The position numbers and the translations under genes are program-made. Under the pieces are notes generated by a model. It saw nothing but the letters and a program-made list of their open reading frames with translations, was not told where the DNA came from and searched no databases. From contig NW_027327631.1 in assembly GCF_047675955.1 (NCBI RefSeq), positions 248,001 to 312,000 of the forward strand: a stretch of 64,000 nt of DNA, written 5' to 3'. Origin of the DNA: Chlorocebus sabaeus. Lineage: Eukaryota > Chordata > Mammalia > Primates > Cercopithecidae. Positions 24,486 through 39,396 of the stretch are shown here, piece by piece. Within the stretch, counting starts at the first letter, position 1; every line of letters begins with the position of its first letter.

Positions 24486-27400
24486 AACAGAACACAGAGC
24501 AGTTTCTCAGAAAGCTTCTTTCCAGTTTTGAACGGAAGATATTTCCTTTTTCACCATAGCCCTCTATGGGCTTCCAAATATCCCTTTGCCAATTCCACAA
24601 GAACAGCCTTAGCGAAAGGCTTCTTGAAGGGAAAGATGTAACTCTGTGAGATGAATGAACAGAACACAGAGCAGTTTCTCAGAAAGCTTCTTTCCAGTTT
24701 TGAACGGAAGATATTTCCTTTTTCACCATTGCCCTCTACGGGCTTCCAAATATCCCTTTGCCAATTCCACAAGAACAGCCTTAGCGAAAGGCTTCTTGAA
24801 GGGAAAGATGTAACTCTGTGAGATGAATTAACAGAACACAGAGCAGTTTCTCAGAAAGCTTCTTTCCAGTTTTGCACGGAAGATATTTCCTTTTTCACCG
24901 TAGCCCTCTATGGGCTTCCAAATATCCCTTTGCCAATTCCACAAGAACAGCCTTAGCGAAAGGCTTCTTGAAGTGAAAGATGTAACTCTGTGAGATGAAT
25001 TAACAGAACACAGAGCAGTTTCTCAGAAAGCTTCTTTCCAGCTTTGAACGGAAGATATTTCCTTTTTCACCATAGCCCTCTATGGGCTTCCAAATATCCC
25101 TTTGCCTATTCCACAAGAACAGCCTTAGCGAAAGGATTCTTGATGGGAAAGACGTAACTCTGTGACATGAATTAACAGAACACAGAGCAGTTTCTCAGAA
25201 AGCTTCTTTCCAGTTTTGAACGGAAGATATTTCCTTTTTCACCATAGCCCTCTATGGGCTTCCAAATATCCCTTTGCCAATTCCACAAGAACAGCCTTAG
25301 CGAAAGGCTTCTTGAAGGGAAAGATGTAACTCTGTGAGATGAATTAACAGAACACAGAGCAGTTTCTCAGAAAGCTTCTTTCCAGTTTTGAACGGAAGAT
25401 ATTTCCTTTTTCACCATAGCCCTCTATGGGCTTCCAAATATCCCTTTGCCAATTCCACAAGAACAGCCTTAGCGAAAGGCTTCTTGAAGGGAAAGATGTA
25501 ACTCTGTGAGATGAATGAAGAGAACACAGAGCAGTTTCTCAGAAAGCTTCTTTCCAGTTTTGAACGGAAGATATTTCCTTTTTCACCATAGCCCTCTATG
25601 GGCTTCCAAATATCCCTTTGCCAATTCCACAAGAACAGCCTTAGCGAAAGGCTTCTTGAAGGGAAAGATGTAACTCTGTGAGATGAATTAACAGAACACA
25701 GAGCAGTTTCTCAGAAAGCTTCTTTCCAGTTTTGAACGGAAGATATTTCCTTTTTCACCATAGCCCTCTATGGGCTTCCAAATATCCCCTTGCCAATTCC
25801 ACAACAACAGCCTTAGCGAAAGGCTTCTTGAAGGGAAAGATGTAACTCTGTGAGATGAATTAACAGAACACAGAGCAGTTTCTCAGAAAGCTTCTTTCCA
25901 GTTTTGAACGGAAGATATTTCCTTTTTCACCATAGCCCTCTATGGGCTTCCAAATATCCCTTTGCCAATTCCACAAGAACAGCCTTAGCGAAAGGCTTCT
26001 TGAAGGGAAAGATGTAACTCTGTGAGATGAATTAACAGAACACAGAGCAGTTTCTCAGAAAGCTTCTTTCCAGTTTTGAACGGAAGATATTTCCTTTTTC
26101 ACCATAGCCCTCTATGGGCTTCCAAATATCCCTTTGCCAATTCCACAAGAACAGCCTTAGCGAAAGGCTTCTTGAAGGGAAAGATGTAACTCTGTGAGAT
26201 GAATTAACAGAACACAGAGCAGTTTCTCAGAAAGCTTCTTTCCAGTTTTGAACGGAAGATATTTCCTTTTTCACCATAGCCCTCTATGGGCTTCCAAATA
26301 TCCCTTTGCCAATTCCACAAGAACAGCCTTAGCGAAAGGCTTCTTGAAGGGAAAGATGTAACTCCGTGAGATGAATTAACAGAACACAGAGCAGTTTCTC
26401 AGAAAGCTTCTTTCCAGTTTTGAACGGAAGATATATCCTTTTTCACCATAGCCCTCTATGGGCTTCCAAATATCCCTTTGCCAATTCCACAAGAACAGCC
26501 TTAGCGAAAGGCTTCTTGAAGGGAAAGATGTAACTCTGTGAGATGAATTAACAGAACACAGAGCAGTTTCTCAGAAAGCTTCTTTCCAGTTTTGAACGGA
26601 AGATATTTCCTTTTTCACCATAGCCCTCTATGGGCTTCCAAATATCCCTTTGCCAATTCCACAAGAACAGCCTTAGCGAAAGGCTTCTTGAAGGGATAGA
26701 TGTAACTCTGTGAGATGAATTAACACAACACAAAGCAGTTTCTCAGAAAGCTTCTTTCCAGTTTTGAACGGAAGATATTTCCTTTTTCACCATAGACCTC
26801 TATGGGCTTCCAAATATCCCTTTGCCAATTCCACAAGAACAGCCTTAGCGAAAGGCTTCTTGAAGGGAAAGATGTAACTCTGTGAGATGAATTAACAGAA
26901 CACAGAGCAGTTTCTCAGAAAGCTTCTTTCCAGTTTTGAACGGAAGATATTTCCTTTTTCACCATAGCCCTCTACGGGCTTCCAAATATCCCTTTGCCAA
27001 TTCCACAAGAACAGCCTTAGCGAAAGGCTTCTTGAAGGGAAAGATGTAACTCTGTGAGATGAATTAACAGAACACAGAACAGTTTCTCAGAAAGCTTCTT
27101 TCCAGTTTTGAACGGAAGATATTTCCTTTTTCACCATAGCCCTCTATGGGCTTCCACATATCCCTTTGCCAATTCCACAAGAACAGCCTTAGCGAAAGGC
27201 TTCTTGAAGGGAAAGATGTAACTCTGTGAGATGAATTAACAGCACACGGAGCAGTTTCTCAGAAAGCTTCTTTCCAGTTTTGAACGGAAGATATTTCCTT
27301 TTTCACCATAGCCCTCTATGGGCTTCCAAATATCCCTTTGCCAATTCCACAAGAACAGCCTTAGCGAAAGGATTCTTGAAGGGAAAGATGTAACTCTGTG

Positions 27401-29470
27401 AGATGAATTAACAGAACACAGAGCAGTTTCTCAGAAAGCTTCTTTCCAGTTTTGAACGGAAGATATTTCCTTTTTCACCATAGCCCTCTATGGGCTTCCA
27501 AATATCCCTTTGCCAATTCCACAAGAACAGACTTTGCGAAAGGCTTCTTGAAGGGAAAGATGTAACTCTGTGAGATGAATTAACAGAACACAGAGCAGTT
27601 TCTCAGAAAGCTTCTTTCCAGTTTTGAACGGAAGATATTTCCTTTTTCACCATAGCCCTCTATGGGCTTCCAAATATCCCTTTGCCAATTCCACAAGAAC
27701 AGCCTTAGCGAAAGGCTTCTTGAAGGGAAAGATGTAACTCTGTGAGATGAATTAACAGAACACAGAGCAGTTTCTCAGAAACCTTCTTTCCAGTTTTGAA
27801 CGGAAGATATTTCCTTTTCACCATAGCCCTCTATGGGCTTCCAAATATCCCTTTGCCAATTCCACAAGAACAGCCTTAGCGAAAGGCTTCTTGAAGGGAA
27901 AGATGTAACTCTGTGAGATGAATTAACAGAACACAGAGCAGTTTCTCAGAAAGCTTCTTTCCAGTTTTGAACGGAAGATATTTCCTTTTTCACCATAGCC
28001 CTCTATGGGCTTCCAAATATCCCTTTGCCAATTCCACAAGAACAGCCTTAGCGAAAGGCTTCTTGAAGGGAAAGATGTAACTCTGTGAGATGAATTAACA
28101 GAACTCAGAGCAGTTTCTCAGAAAGCTTCTTTCCAGTTTTGCACGGAAGATATTTCCTTTTTCACCGTAGCCCTCTATGGGCTTCCAAATATCCCTTTGC
28201 CAATTCCACAAGAACAGCCTTAGCGAAAGGCTTCTTGAAGTGAAAGATGTAACTCTGTGAGATGAATTAACAGAACACAGAGCAGTTTCTCAGAAAGCTT
28301 CTTTCCAGCTTTGAACGGAAGATATTTACTTTTTCACCATAGCCCTCTATGGGCTTCCAAATATCCCTTTGCCAATTCCACAAGAACAGCCTTAGCGAAA
28401 GGCTTCTTGAAGGGAAAGACGTAACTCTGTGACATGAATTAACAGAACACAGAGCAGTTTCTCAGAAAGCTTCTTTCCAGTTTTGAACGGAAGATATTTC
28501 CTTTTTCACCATAGCCCTCTATGGGCTTCCAAATATCCCTTTGCCAATTCCACAAGAACAGCCTTAGCGAAAGGCTTCTTGAAGGGAAAGATGTAACTCT
28601 GTGAGATGAATTAACAGAACACAGAGCAGTTTCTCAGAAAGCTTCTTTCCAGTTTTGAACGGAAGATATTTCCTTTTTCACCATAGCCCTCTATGGGCTT
28701 CCAAATATCCCTTTGCCAATTCCACAAGAACAGCCTTAGCGAAAGGCTTCTTGAAGGGAAAGATGTAACTCTGTGAGATGAATGAACAGAACACAGAGCA
28801 GTTTCTCAGAAAGCTTCTTTCCAGTTTTGAACGGAAGATATTTCCTTTTTCACCATAGCCCTCTTCGGGCTTCCAAATATCCCTTTGCCAATTCCACAAG
28901 AACAGCCATAGCGAAAGGCTTCTTGAAGGGAAAGATGTAACTCTGTGAGATGAATGAACAGAACACAGAGCAGTTTCTCAGAAAGCTTCTTTCCAGTTTT
29001 GAACGGAAGATATTTCCTTTTTCACCATAGCCCTCTATGGGCTTCCAAATATCCCTTTGCCAATTCCACAAGAACAGCCTTAGCGAAAGGCTTCTTGAAG
29101 GGAAAGATGTAACTCTGTGAGATGAATTAACAGAACTCAGAGCAGTTTCTCAGAAAGCTTCTTTCCAGTTTTGCACGGAAGATATTTCCTTTTTCACCGT
29201 AGCCCTCTAGGGGTTCCAAATATCCCTTTGCCAATTCCACAAGAACAGCCTTAGCGAAAGGCTTCTTGAAGGGAAAGATGTAACTCTGTGAGATGAATTA
29301 ACAGAACACAGAGCAGTTTCTCAGAAACCTTCTTTCCAGTTTTGAACGGAAGATATTTCCTTTTCACCATAGCCCTCTATGGGCTTCCAAATATCCCTTT
29401 GCCAATTCCACAAGAACAGCCTTAGCGAAAGGCTTCTTGAAGGGAAAGATGTAACTCTGTGAGATGAATT
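24486..29470. repeat. 29-monomer tandem duplication, unit 2 (4985 bp)
   Basis: Same order of markers as unit 1; similarity at this shift continues to about 29614, a partial overlap past the second unit. Its copy of the CACATATCC change at 27157 is private. The junction near 24486 falls in the AATTAAC/AATGAAC segment, where unit 1 reads G at 19500 and unit 2 reads T. Confidence 0.88.
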
Positions 29471-32400
29471 AACAGAACACAGAGCAGTTTCTCAGAAAGC
29501 TTCTTTCCAGTTTTGAACGGAAGATATTTCCTTTTTCACCATAGCCCTCTATGGGCTTCCAAATATCCCTTTGCCAATTCCACAAGAACAGCCTTAGCGA
29601 AAGGCTTCTTGAAGTGAAAGATGTAACTCTGTGAGATGAATTAACAGAACTCAGAGCAGTTTCTCAGAAAGCTTCTTTCCAGTTTTGCACGGAAGATATT
29701 TCCTTTTTCACCGTAGCCCTCTATGGGCTTCCAAATATCCCTTTGCCAATTCCACAAGAACAGCCTTAGCGAAAGGCTTCTTGAAGTGAAAGATGTAACT
29801 CTGTGAGATGAATTAACAGAACACAGAGCAGTTTCTCAGAAAGCTTCTTTCCAGCTTTGAACGGAAGATATTTACTTTTTCACCATAGCCCTCTATGGGC
29901 TTCCAAATATCCCTTTGCCAATTCCACAAGAACAGCCTTAGCGAAAGGCTTCTTGAAGGGAAAGACGTAACTCTGTGACATGAATTAACAGAACACAGAG
30001 CAGTTTCTCAGAAAGCTTCTTTCCAGTTTTGAACGGAAGATATTTCCTTTTTCACCATAGCCCTCTATGGGCTTCCAAATATCCCTTTGCCAATTCCACA
30101 AGAACAGCCTTAGCGAAAGGCCTCTTGAAGGGAAAGATGTAACTCTGTGAGATGAATTAACAGAACACAGAGCAGTTTCTCAGAAAGCTTCTTTCCAGTT
30201 TTGAACGGAAGATATTTCCTTTTTCACCATAGCCCTCTATGGGCTTCCAAATATCCCTTTGCCAATTCCACAAGAACAGCCTTAGCGAAAGGCTTCTTGA
30301 AGGGAAAGATGTAACTCTGTGAGATGAATGAACAGAACACAGAGCAGTTTCTCAGAAACCTTCTTTCCAGTTTTGAACGGAAGATATTTCCTTTTTCACC
30401 ATAGCCCTCTACGGGCTTCCAAATATCCCTTTGCCAATTCCACAAGAACAGCCATAGCGAAAGGCTTCTTGAAGGGAAAGATGTAACTCTGTGAGATGAA
30501 TGAACAGAACACAGAGCAGTTTCTCAGAAAGCTTCTTTCCAGTTTTGAACGGAAGATATTTCCTTTTTCACCATACCCCTCTATGGGCTTCCAAATATCC
30601 CTTTGCCAATTCCACAAGAACAGCCTTAGCGAAAGGCTTCTTGTAGGGAAAGATGTAACTCTGTGAGATGAATTAACAGAACACAGAGCAGTTTCTCAGA
30701 AAGCTTCTTTCCAGTTTTGAACGGAAGATATTTCCTTTTTCACCATAGCCCTCTATGGGCTTCCAAATATCCCTTTGCCAATTCCACAAGAACAGCCTTA
30801 GCGAAAGGCTTCTTGAAGGGCAAGATGTAACTCTGTGAGATGAATTAACAGAACACAGAGCAGTTTCTCAGAAAGCTTCTTTCCAGTTTTGAACGGAAGA
30901 TATTTCCTTTTTCACCATAGCCCTCTATGGGCTTCCAAATATCCCTTTGCCAATTCCACAAGAACAGCCTTAGCGAAAGGATTCTTGAAGGGAAAGATGT
31001 AACTCTGTGAGATGAATGAACAGAACACAGAGCAGTTCCTCAGAAAGCTTCTTTCCAGTTTTGAACGGAAGATATTTCCTTTTTCACCATAGCCCTCTAT
31101 GGGCTTCCAAATATCCCTTTGCCAATTCCACAAGAACAGCCTTAGCGAAAGGCCTCTTGAAGGGAAAGATGTAACTCTGTGAGATGAATTAACAGAACAC
31201 AGAGCAGTTTCTCAGAAAGCTTCTTTCCAGTTTTGAACGGAAGATATTTCCTTTTTCACCATAGCCCTCTATGGGCTTCCAAATATCCCTTTGCCAATTC
31301 CACAAGAACAGCCTTAGCGAAAGGCTTCTTGAAGGGAAAGATGTAACTCTGTGAGATGAATGAACAGAACACAGAGCAGTTTCTCAGAAACCTTCTTTCC
31401 AGTTTTGAACGGAAGATATTTCCTTTTTCACCATAGCCCTCTACGGGCTTCCAAATATCCCTTTGCCAATTCCACAAGAACAGCCATAGCGAAAGGCTTC
31501 TTGAAGGGAAAGATGTAACTCTGTGAGATGAATGAACAGAACACAGAGCAGTTTCTCAGAAAGCTTCTTTCCAGTTTTGCACCGAAGATATTTCCTTTTT
31601 CACCGTAGCCCTCTATGGGCTTCCAAATATCCCTTTGCCAATTCCACAAGAACAGCCTTAGCGAAAGGCTTCTTGAAGTGAAAGATGTAACTCTGTGAGA
31701 TGAATTAACAGAACACAGAGCAGTTTCTCAGAAAGCTTCTTTCCAGCTTTGAACGGAAGATATTTCCTTTTTCACCATAGCCCTCTATGGGCTTCCAAAT
31801 ATCCCTTTGCCAATTCCACAAGAACAGCCTTAGCGAAAGGATTCTTGATGGGAAAGACGTAACTCTGTGACATGAATTAACAGAACACAGAGCAGTTTCT
31901 CAGAAAGCTTCTTTCCAGTTTTGAACGGAAGATATTTCCTTTTTCACCATAGCCCTCTATGGGCTTCCAAATATCCCTTTGCCAATTCCACAAGAACAGC
32001 CTTAGCGAAAGGCTTCTTGAAGGGAAAGATGTAACTCTGTGAGATGAATTAACAGAACACTGAGCAGTTTCTCAGAAAGCTTCTTTCCAGTTTTGAACGG
32101 AAGATATTTCCTTTTTCACCATAGCCCTCTATGGGCTTCCAAATATCCCTTTGCCAATTCCACAAGAACAGCCTTAGCGAAAGGCTTCTTGAAGTGAAAG
32201 ATGTAACTCTGTGAGATGAATTAACAGAACTCAGAGCAGTTTCTCAGAAAGCTTCTTTCCTGTTTTGCACGGAAGATATTTCCTTTTTCACCGTAGCCCT
32301 CTATGGGCTTCCAAATATCCCTTTGCCAATTCCACAAGAACAGCCTTAGCGAAAGGCTTCTTGAAGTGAAAGATGTAACTCTGTGAGATGAATTAACAGA

Positions 32401-34119
32401 ACACAGAGCAGTTTCTCAGAAAGCTTCTTTCCAGCTTTGAACGGAAGATATTTACTTTTTCACCATAGCCCTCTATGGGCTTCCAAATATCCCTTTGCCA
32501 ATTCCACAAGAACAGCCTTAGCGAAAGGCTTCTTGAAGGGAAAGACGTAACTCTGTGACATGAATTAACAGAACACAGAGCAGTTTCTCAGAAAGCTTCT
32601 TTCCAGTTTTGAACGGAAGATATTTCCTTTTTCACCATAGCCCTCTATGGGCTTCCAAATATCCCTTTGCCAATTCCACAAGAACAGCCTTAGCGAAAGG
32701 CTTCTTGAAGGGAAAGATGTAACTCTGTGAGATGAATTAACAGAACACAGAGCAGTTTCTCAGAAAGCTTCTTTCCAGTTTTGAACGGAAGATATTTCCT
32801 TTTTCACCATAGCCCTCTATGGGCTTCCAAATATCCCTTTGCCAATTCCACAAGAACAGCCTTAGCGAAAGGCTTCTTGAAGGGAAAGATGTAACTCTGT
32901 GAGATGAATGAACAGAACACAGAGCAGTTTCTCAGAAACCTTCTTTCCAGTTTTGAACGGAAGATATTTCCTTTTTCACCATAGCCCTCTACGGGCTTCC
33001 AAATATCCCTTTGCCAATTCCACAAGAACAGCCATAGCGAAAGGCTTCTTGAAGGGAAAGATGTAACTCTGTGAGATGAATGAACAGAACACAGAGCAGT
33101 TTCTCAGAAAGCTTCTTTCCAGTTTTGAACGGAAGATATTTCCTTTTTCACCATAGCCCTCTATGGGCTTCCAAATATCCCTTTGCCAATTCCACAAGAA
33201 CAGCCTTAGCGAAAGGCTTCTTGTAGGGAAAGATGTAACTCTGTGAGATGAATTAACAGAACACAGAGCAGTTTCTCAGAAAGCTTCTTTCCAGTTTTGA
33301 ACGGAAGATATTTCCTTTTTCACCATAGCCCTCTATGGGCTTCCAAATATCCCTTTGCCAATTCCACAAGAACAGCCTTAGCGAAAGGCTTCTTGAAGGG
33401 CAAGATGTAACTCTGTGAGATGAATTAACAGAACACAGAGCAGTTTCTCAGAAAGCTTCTTTCCAGTTTTGAACGGAAGATATTTCCTTTTTCACCATAG
33501 CCCTCTATGGGCTTCCAAATATCCCTTTGCCAATTCCACAAGAACAGCCTTAGCGAAAGGCTTCTTGAAGGGAAAGATGTAACTCTGTGAGATGAATGAA
33601 CAGAACACAGAGCAGTTTCTCAGAAAGCTTCTTTCCAGTTTTGAACGGAAGATATTTCCTTTTTCACCATAGCCCTCTATGGGATTCCAAATATCCCTTT
33701 GCCAATTCCTCAAGAACAGCCTTAGCGAAAGGCTTCTTGAAGGGAAAGATGTAACTCTGCGAGATGAATGAACAGAACACAGAGCAGTTTCTCAGAAAGC
33801 TTCTTTCCAGTTTTGAACGGAAGATATTTCCTTTTTCACCATAGCCCTCTATGGGCTTCCAAATATCCCTTTGCCAATTCCACAAGAACAGCCTTAGCGA
33901 AAGGCTTCTTGAAGGGAAAGATGTAACTCTGTGAGATGAATTAACAGAACACAGAGCAGTTTCTCAGAAAGCTTCTTTCCAGTTTTGAACGGAAGATATT
34001 TCCTTTTTCACCATAGCCCTCTATGGGCTTCCAAATATCCCTTTGCCAATTCCACAAGAACAGCCTTAGCGAAAGGCTTCTTGAAGGGAAAGATGTAACT
34101 CTGTGAGATGAATTAACAG

Positions 34120-37100
34120 AACACAGAGCAGTTTCTCAGAAAGCTTCTTTCCAGTTTTGAACGGAAGATATTTCCTTTTTCACCATAGCCCTCTATGGGC
34201 TTCCAAATATCCCCTTGCCAATTCCACAACAACAGCCTTAGCGAAAGGCTTCTTGAAGGGAAAGATGTAACTCTGTGAGATGAATTAACAGAACACAGAG
34301 CAGTTTCTCAGAAAGCTTCTTTCCAGTTTTGAACGGAAGATATTTCCTTTTTCACCATAGCCCTCTATGGGCTTCCAAATATCCCTTTGCCAATTCCACA
34401 AGAACAGCCTTAGCGAAAGGCTTCTTGAAGGGAAAGATGTAACTCTGTGAGATGAATTAACAGAACACAGAGCAGTTTCTCAGAAAGCTTCTTTCCAGTT
34501 TTGCACCGAAGATATTTCCTTTTTCACCGTAGCCCTCTATGGGCTTCCAAATATCCCTTTGCCAATTCCACAAGAACAGCCTTAGCGAAAGGCTTCTTGA
34601 AGTGAAAGATGTAACTCTGTGAGATGAATTAACAGAACACAGAGCAGTTTATCAGAAAGCTTCTTTCCAGCTTTGAACGGAAGATATTTCCTTTTTCACC
34701 ATAGCCCTCTATGGGCTTCCAAATATCCCTTTGCCAATTCCACAAGAACAGCCTTAGCGAAAGGATTCTTGATGGGAAAGACGTAACTCTGTGACATGAA
34801 TTAACAGAACACAGAGCAGTTTCTCAGAAAGCTTCTTTCCAGTTTTGAACGGAAGATATTTCCTTTTTCACCATAGCCCTCTATGGGCTTCCAAATATCC
34901 CTTTGCCAATTCCACAAGAACAGCCTTTCGCGAAAGGCTTCTTGAAGGGAAAGATGTAACTCTGTGAGATGAATTAACAGAACACAGAGCAGTTTCTCAG
35001 AAAGCTTCTTTCCAGTTTTGAACGGAAGATATTTCCTTTTTCACCATAGCCCTCTATGGGCTTCCAAATATCCCTTTGCCAATTCCACAAGAACAGCCTT
35101 AGCGAAAGGCTTCTTGAAGGGAAAGATGTAACTCTGTGAGATGAATTAACAGCACACGGAGCAGTTTCTCAGAAAGCTTCTTTCCAGTTTTGAACGGAAG
35201 ATATTTCCTTTTTCACCATAGCCCTCTATGGGCTTCCAAATATCCCTTTGCCAATTCCACAAGAACAGCCTTAGCGAAAAGATTCTTGAAGGGAAAGATG
35301 TAACTCTGTGAGATGAATTAACAGAACACAGAGCAGTTTCTCAGAAAGCTTCTTTCCAGTTTTGAACGGAAGATATTTCCTTTTTCACCATAGCCCTCTA
35401 TGGGCTTCCAAATATCCCTTTGCCAATTCCACAAGAACAGACTTAGCGAAAGGCTTCTTGAAGGGAAAGATGTAACTCTGTGAGATGAATTAACAGAACA
35501 CAGAGCAGTTTCTCAGAAAGCTTCTTTCCAGTTTTGAACGGAAGATATTTCCTTTTTCACCATAGCCCTCTATGGGCTTCCAAATATCCCTTTGCCAATT
35601 CCACAAGAACAGCCTTAGCGAAAGGCTTCTTGAAGGGAAAGATGTAACTCTGTGAGATGAATTAACAGAACACAGAGCAGTTTCTCAGAAACCTTCTTTC
35701 CAGTTTTGAACGGAAGATATTTCCTTTTCACCATAGCCCTCTATGGGCTTCCAAATATCCCTTTGCCAATTCCACAAGAACAGCCTTAGCGAAAGGCTTC
35801 TTGAAGGGAAAGATGTAACTCTGTGAGATGAATTAACAGAACACAGAGCAGTTTCTCAGAAAGCTTCTTTCCAGTTTTGAACGGAAGATATTTCCTTTTT
35901 CACCATAGCCCTCTATGGGCTTCCAAATATCCCTTTGCCAATTCCACAAGAACAGCCTTAGAGAAAGGCTTCTTGAAGGGAAAGATGTAACTCTGTGAGA
36001 TGAATTAACAGAACTCAGAGCAGTTTCTCAGAAAGCTTCTTTCCAGTTTTGCACGGAAGATATTTCCTTTTTCACCGTAGCCCTCTATGGGCTTCCAAAT
36101 ATCCCTTTGCCAATTCCACAAGAACAGCCTTAGCGAAAGGCTTCTTGAAGTGAAAGATGTAACTCTGTGAGATGAATTAACAGAACACAGAGCAGTTTCT
36201 CAGAAAGCTTCTTTCCAGCTTTGAACGGAAGATATTTACTTTTTCACCATAGCCCTCTATGGGCTTCCAAATATCCCTTTGCCAATTCCACAAGAACAGC
36301 CTTAGCGAAAGGCTTCTTGAAGGGAAAGACGTAACTCTGTGACAGGAATTAACAGAACACAGAGCAGTTTCTCAGAAAGCTTCTTTCCAGTTTTGAACGG
36401 AAGATATTTCCTTTTTCACCATAGCCCTCTATGGGCTTCCAAATATCCCTTTGCCAATTCCACAAGAACAGCCTTAGCGAAAGGCTTCTTGAAGGGAAAG
36501 ATGTAACTCTGTGAGATGAATTAACAGAACACAGAGCAGTTTCTCAGAAAGCTTCTTTCCAGTTTTGAACGGAAGATATTTCCTTTTTCACCATAGCCCT
36601 CTATGGGCTTCCAAATATCCCTTTGCCAATTCCACAAGAACAGCCTTAGCGAAAGGCTTCTTGAAGGGAAAGATGTAACTCTGTGAGATGAATGAACAGA
36701 ACACAGAGCAGTTTCTCAGAAAGCTTCTTTCCAGTTTTGAACGGAAGATATTTCCTTTTTCACCATAGCCCTCTACGGGCTTCCAAATATCCCTTTGCCA
36801 ATTCCACAAGAACAGCCATAGCGAAAGGCTTCTTGAAGGGAAAGATGTAACTCTGTGAGATGAATGAACAGAACACAGAGCAGTTTCTCAGAAAGCTTCT
36901 TTCCAGTTTTGAACGGAAGATATTTCCTTTTTCACCATAGCCCTCTATGGGCTTCCAAATATCCCTTTGCCAATTCCACAAGAACAGCCTTAGCGAAAGG
37001 CTTCTTGAAGGGAAAGATGTAACTCTGTGAGATGAATTAACAGAACTCAGAGCAGTTTCTCAGAAAGCTTCTTTCCAGTTTTGCACGGAAGTTATGTCCT

Positions 37101-37425
37101 TTTTCACCGTAGCCCTCTAGGGGTTCCAAATATCCCTTTGCCAATTCCACAAGAACAGCCTTAGCGAAAGGCTTCTTGAAGTGAAAGATGTAACTCTGTG
37201 AGATGAATTAACAGAACACAGAGCAGTTTCTCAGAAAGCTTCTTTCCAGCTTTGAACGGAAGATATTTCCTTTTTCACTATAGCCCTCTATGGGCTTCCA
37301 AATATCACTTTGCCAATTCCACAAGAACAGCCTTAGCGAAAGGCTTCTTGAAGGGAAAGACGTAACTCTGTGACATGAATTAACAGAACACAGGGCAGTT
37401 TCTCAGAAAGTTTCTTTCCAGTTTT
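34120..37425. repeat. Dispersed duplication, copy 1 (partner 39624-42929)
   Basis: Shift of 5504 (32 x 172). Shared: ACAACAAC (34226), TTTGCACCG (34501), palindrome (34922 and 40426), GCACACGG (35152), box deletion (35721 and 41225), CCTTAGAGAAAGG (35956), GTGACAGG (36341), GAAGTTATG (37088), CACTATAG (37276), AAAGTTTC (37408). Differences include TTTATCAG at 34649 and AATTAAC near 34976 against AATGAAC near 40480. Confidence 0.75.
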
Positions 37426-37847
37426 GAACGGAAGATATTTCCTTTTTCACCATAGCCCTCTATGGGCTTCCAAATATCCCTTTGCCAATTCCACAAGAAC
37501 AGCCTTAGCGAAAGGCTTCTTGAAGGGCAAGATGTAACTCTGTGAGATGAATTAACAGAACACAGAGCAGTTTCTCAGAAAGCTTCTTTCCAGTTTTGAA
37601 CGGAAGATATTTCCTTTTTCACCATAGCCCTCTATGGGCTTCCAAATATCCCTTTGCCAATTCCACAAGAACAGCCTTAGCGAAAGGATTCTTGAAGGGA
37701 AAGATGTAACTCTGTGAGATGAATGAACAGAACACAGAGCAGTTTCTCAGAAAGCTTCTTTCCAGTTTTGAACGGAAGATATTTCCTTTTTCACCATAGC
37801 CCTCTATGGGATTCCAAATATCCCTTTGCCAATTCCACAAGAACAGC

Positions 37848-39396
37848 CTTAGCGAAAGGCTTCTTGAAGGGAAAGATGTAACTCTGTGAGATGAATTAAC
37901 AGAACACAGAGCAGTTTCTCAGAAAGCTTCTTTCCAGTTTTGAACGGAAGATATTTCCTTTTTCACCATAGCCCTCTATGGGCTTCCAAATATCCCTTTG
38001 CCAATTCCACAAGAACAGCCTTAGCGAAAGGCTTCTTGAAGGGAAAGATGTAACTCTGCGAGATGAATGAACAGAACACAGAGCAGTTTCTCAGAAAGCT
38101 TCTTTCCAGTTTTGAACGGAAGATATTTCCTTTTTCACCATAGCCCTCTATGGGCTTCCAAATATCCCCTTGCCAATTCCACAACAACAGCCTTAGCGAA
38201 AGGCTTCTTGAAGGGAAAGATGTAACTCTGTGAGATGAATTATCAGAACACAGAGCAGTTTCTCAGAAAGCTTCTTTCCAGTTTTGAACGGAAGATATTT
38301 CCTTTTTCACCATAGCCCTCTATGGGCTTCCAAATATCCCTTTGCCAATTCCACAAGAACAGCCTTAGCGAAAGGCTTCTTGAAGGGAAAGATGTAACTC
38401 TGTGAGATGAATTAACAGAACACAGAGCAGTTTCTCAGAAAGCTTCTTTCCAGTTTTGCACCGAAGATATTTCCTTTTTCACCGTAGCCCTCTATGGGCT
38501 TCCAAATATCCCTTTGCCAATTCCACAAGAACAGCCTTAGCGAAAGGCTTCTTGAAGTGAAAGATGTAACTCTGTGAGATGAATTAACAGAACACAGAGC
38601 AGTTTCTCAGAAAGCTTCTTTCCAGCTTTGAACGGAAGATATTTCCTTTTTCACCATAGCCCTCTATGGGCTTCCAAATATCCCTTTGCCAATTCCACAA
38701 GAACAGCCTTAGCGAAAGGATTCTTGATGGGAAAGACGTAACTCTGTGACATGAATTAACAGAACACAGAGCAGTTTCTCAGAAAGCTTCTTTCCAGTTT
38801 TGAACGGAAGATATTTCCTTTTTCACCATAGCCCTCTATGGGCTTCCAAATATCCCTTTGCCAATTCCACAAGAACAGCCTTTCGCGAAAGGCTTCTTGA
38901 AGGGAAAGATGTAACTCTGTGAGATGAATGAACAGAACACAGAGCAGTTTCTCAGAAAGCTTCTTTCCAGTTTTGAACGGAAGATATTTCCTTTTTCACC
39001 ATAGCCCTCTATGGGCTTCCAAATATCCCTTTGCCAATTCCACAAGAACAGCCTTAGCGAAAGGCTTCTTGAAGGGAAAGGTGTAACTCTGTGAGATGAA
39101 TTAACAGCACACGGAGCAGTTTCTCAGAAAGCTTCTTTCCAGTTTTGAACGGAAGATATTTCCTTTTTCACCATAGCCCTCTATGGGCTTCCAAATATCC
39201 CTTTGCCAATTCCACAAGAACAGCCTTAGCGAAAGGATTCTTGAAGGGAAAGATGTAACTCTGTGAGATGAATTAACAGAACACAGAGCAGTTTCTCAGA
39301 AAGCTTCTTTCCAGTTTTGAACGGAAGATATTTCCTTTTTCACCATAGCCCTCTATGGGCTTCCAAATATCCCTTTGCCAATTCCACAAGAACAGA
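37848..39396. repeat. Nine-monomer tandem duplication, unit 1 (1549 bp)
   Basis: Nine monomers, one of them 173 bp because it carries the 18-bp palindrome, giving 1549 bp. Recurs immediately downstream. Differences from unit 2: TTATCAG near 38242, GAAGTGAAAG against GAAATGAAAG near 38555, and GGTGTAAC near 39079. Confidence 0.85.
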
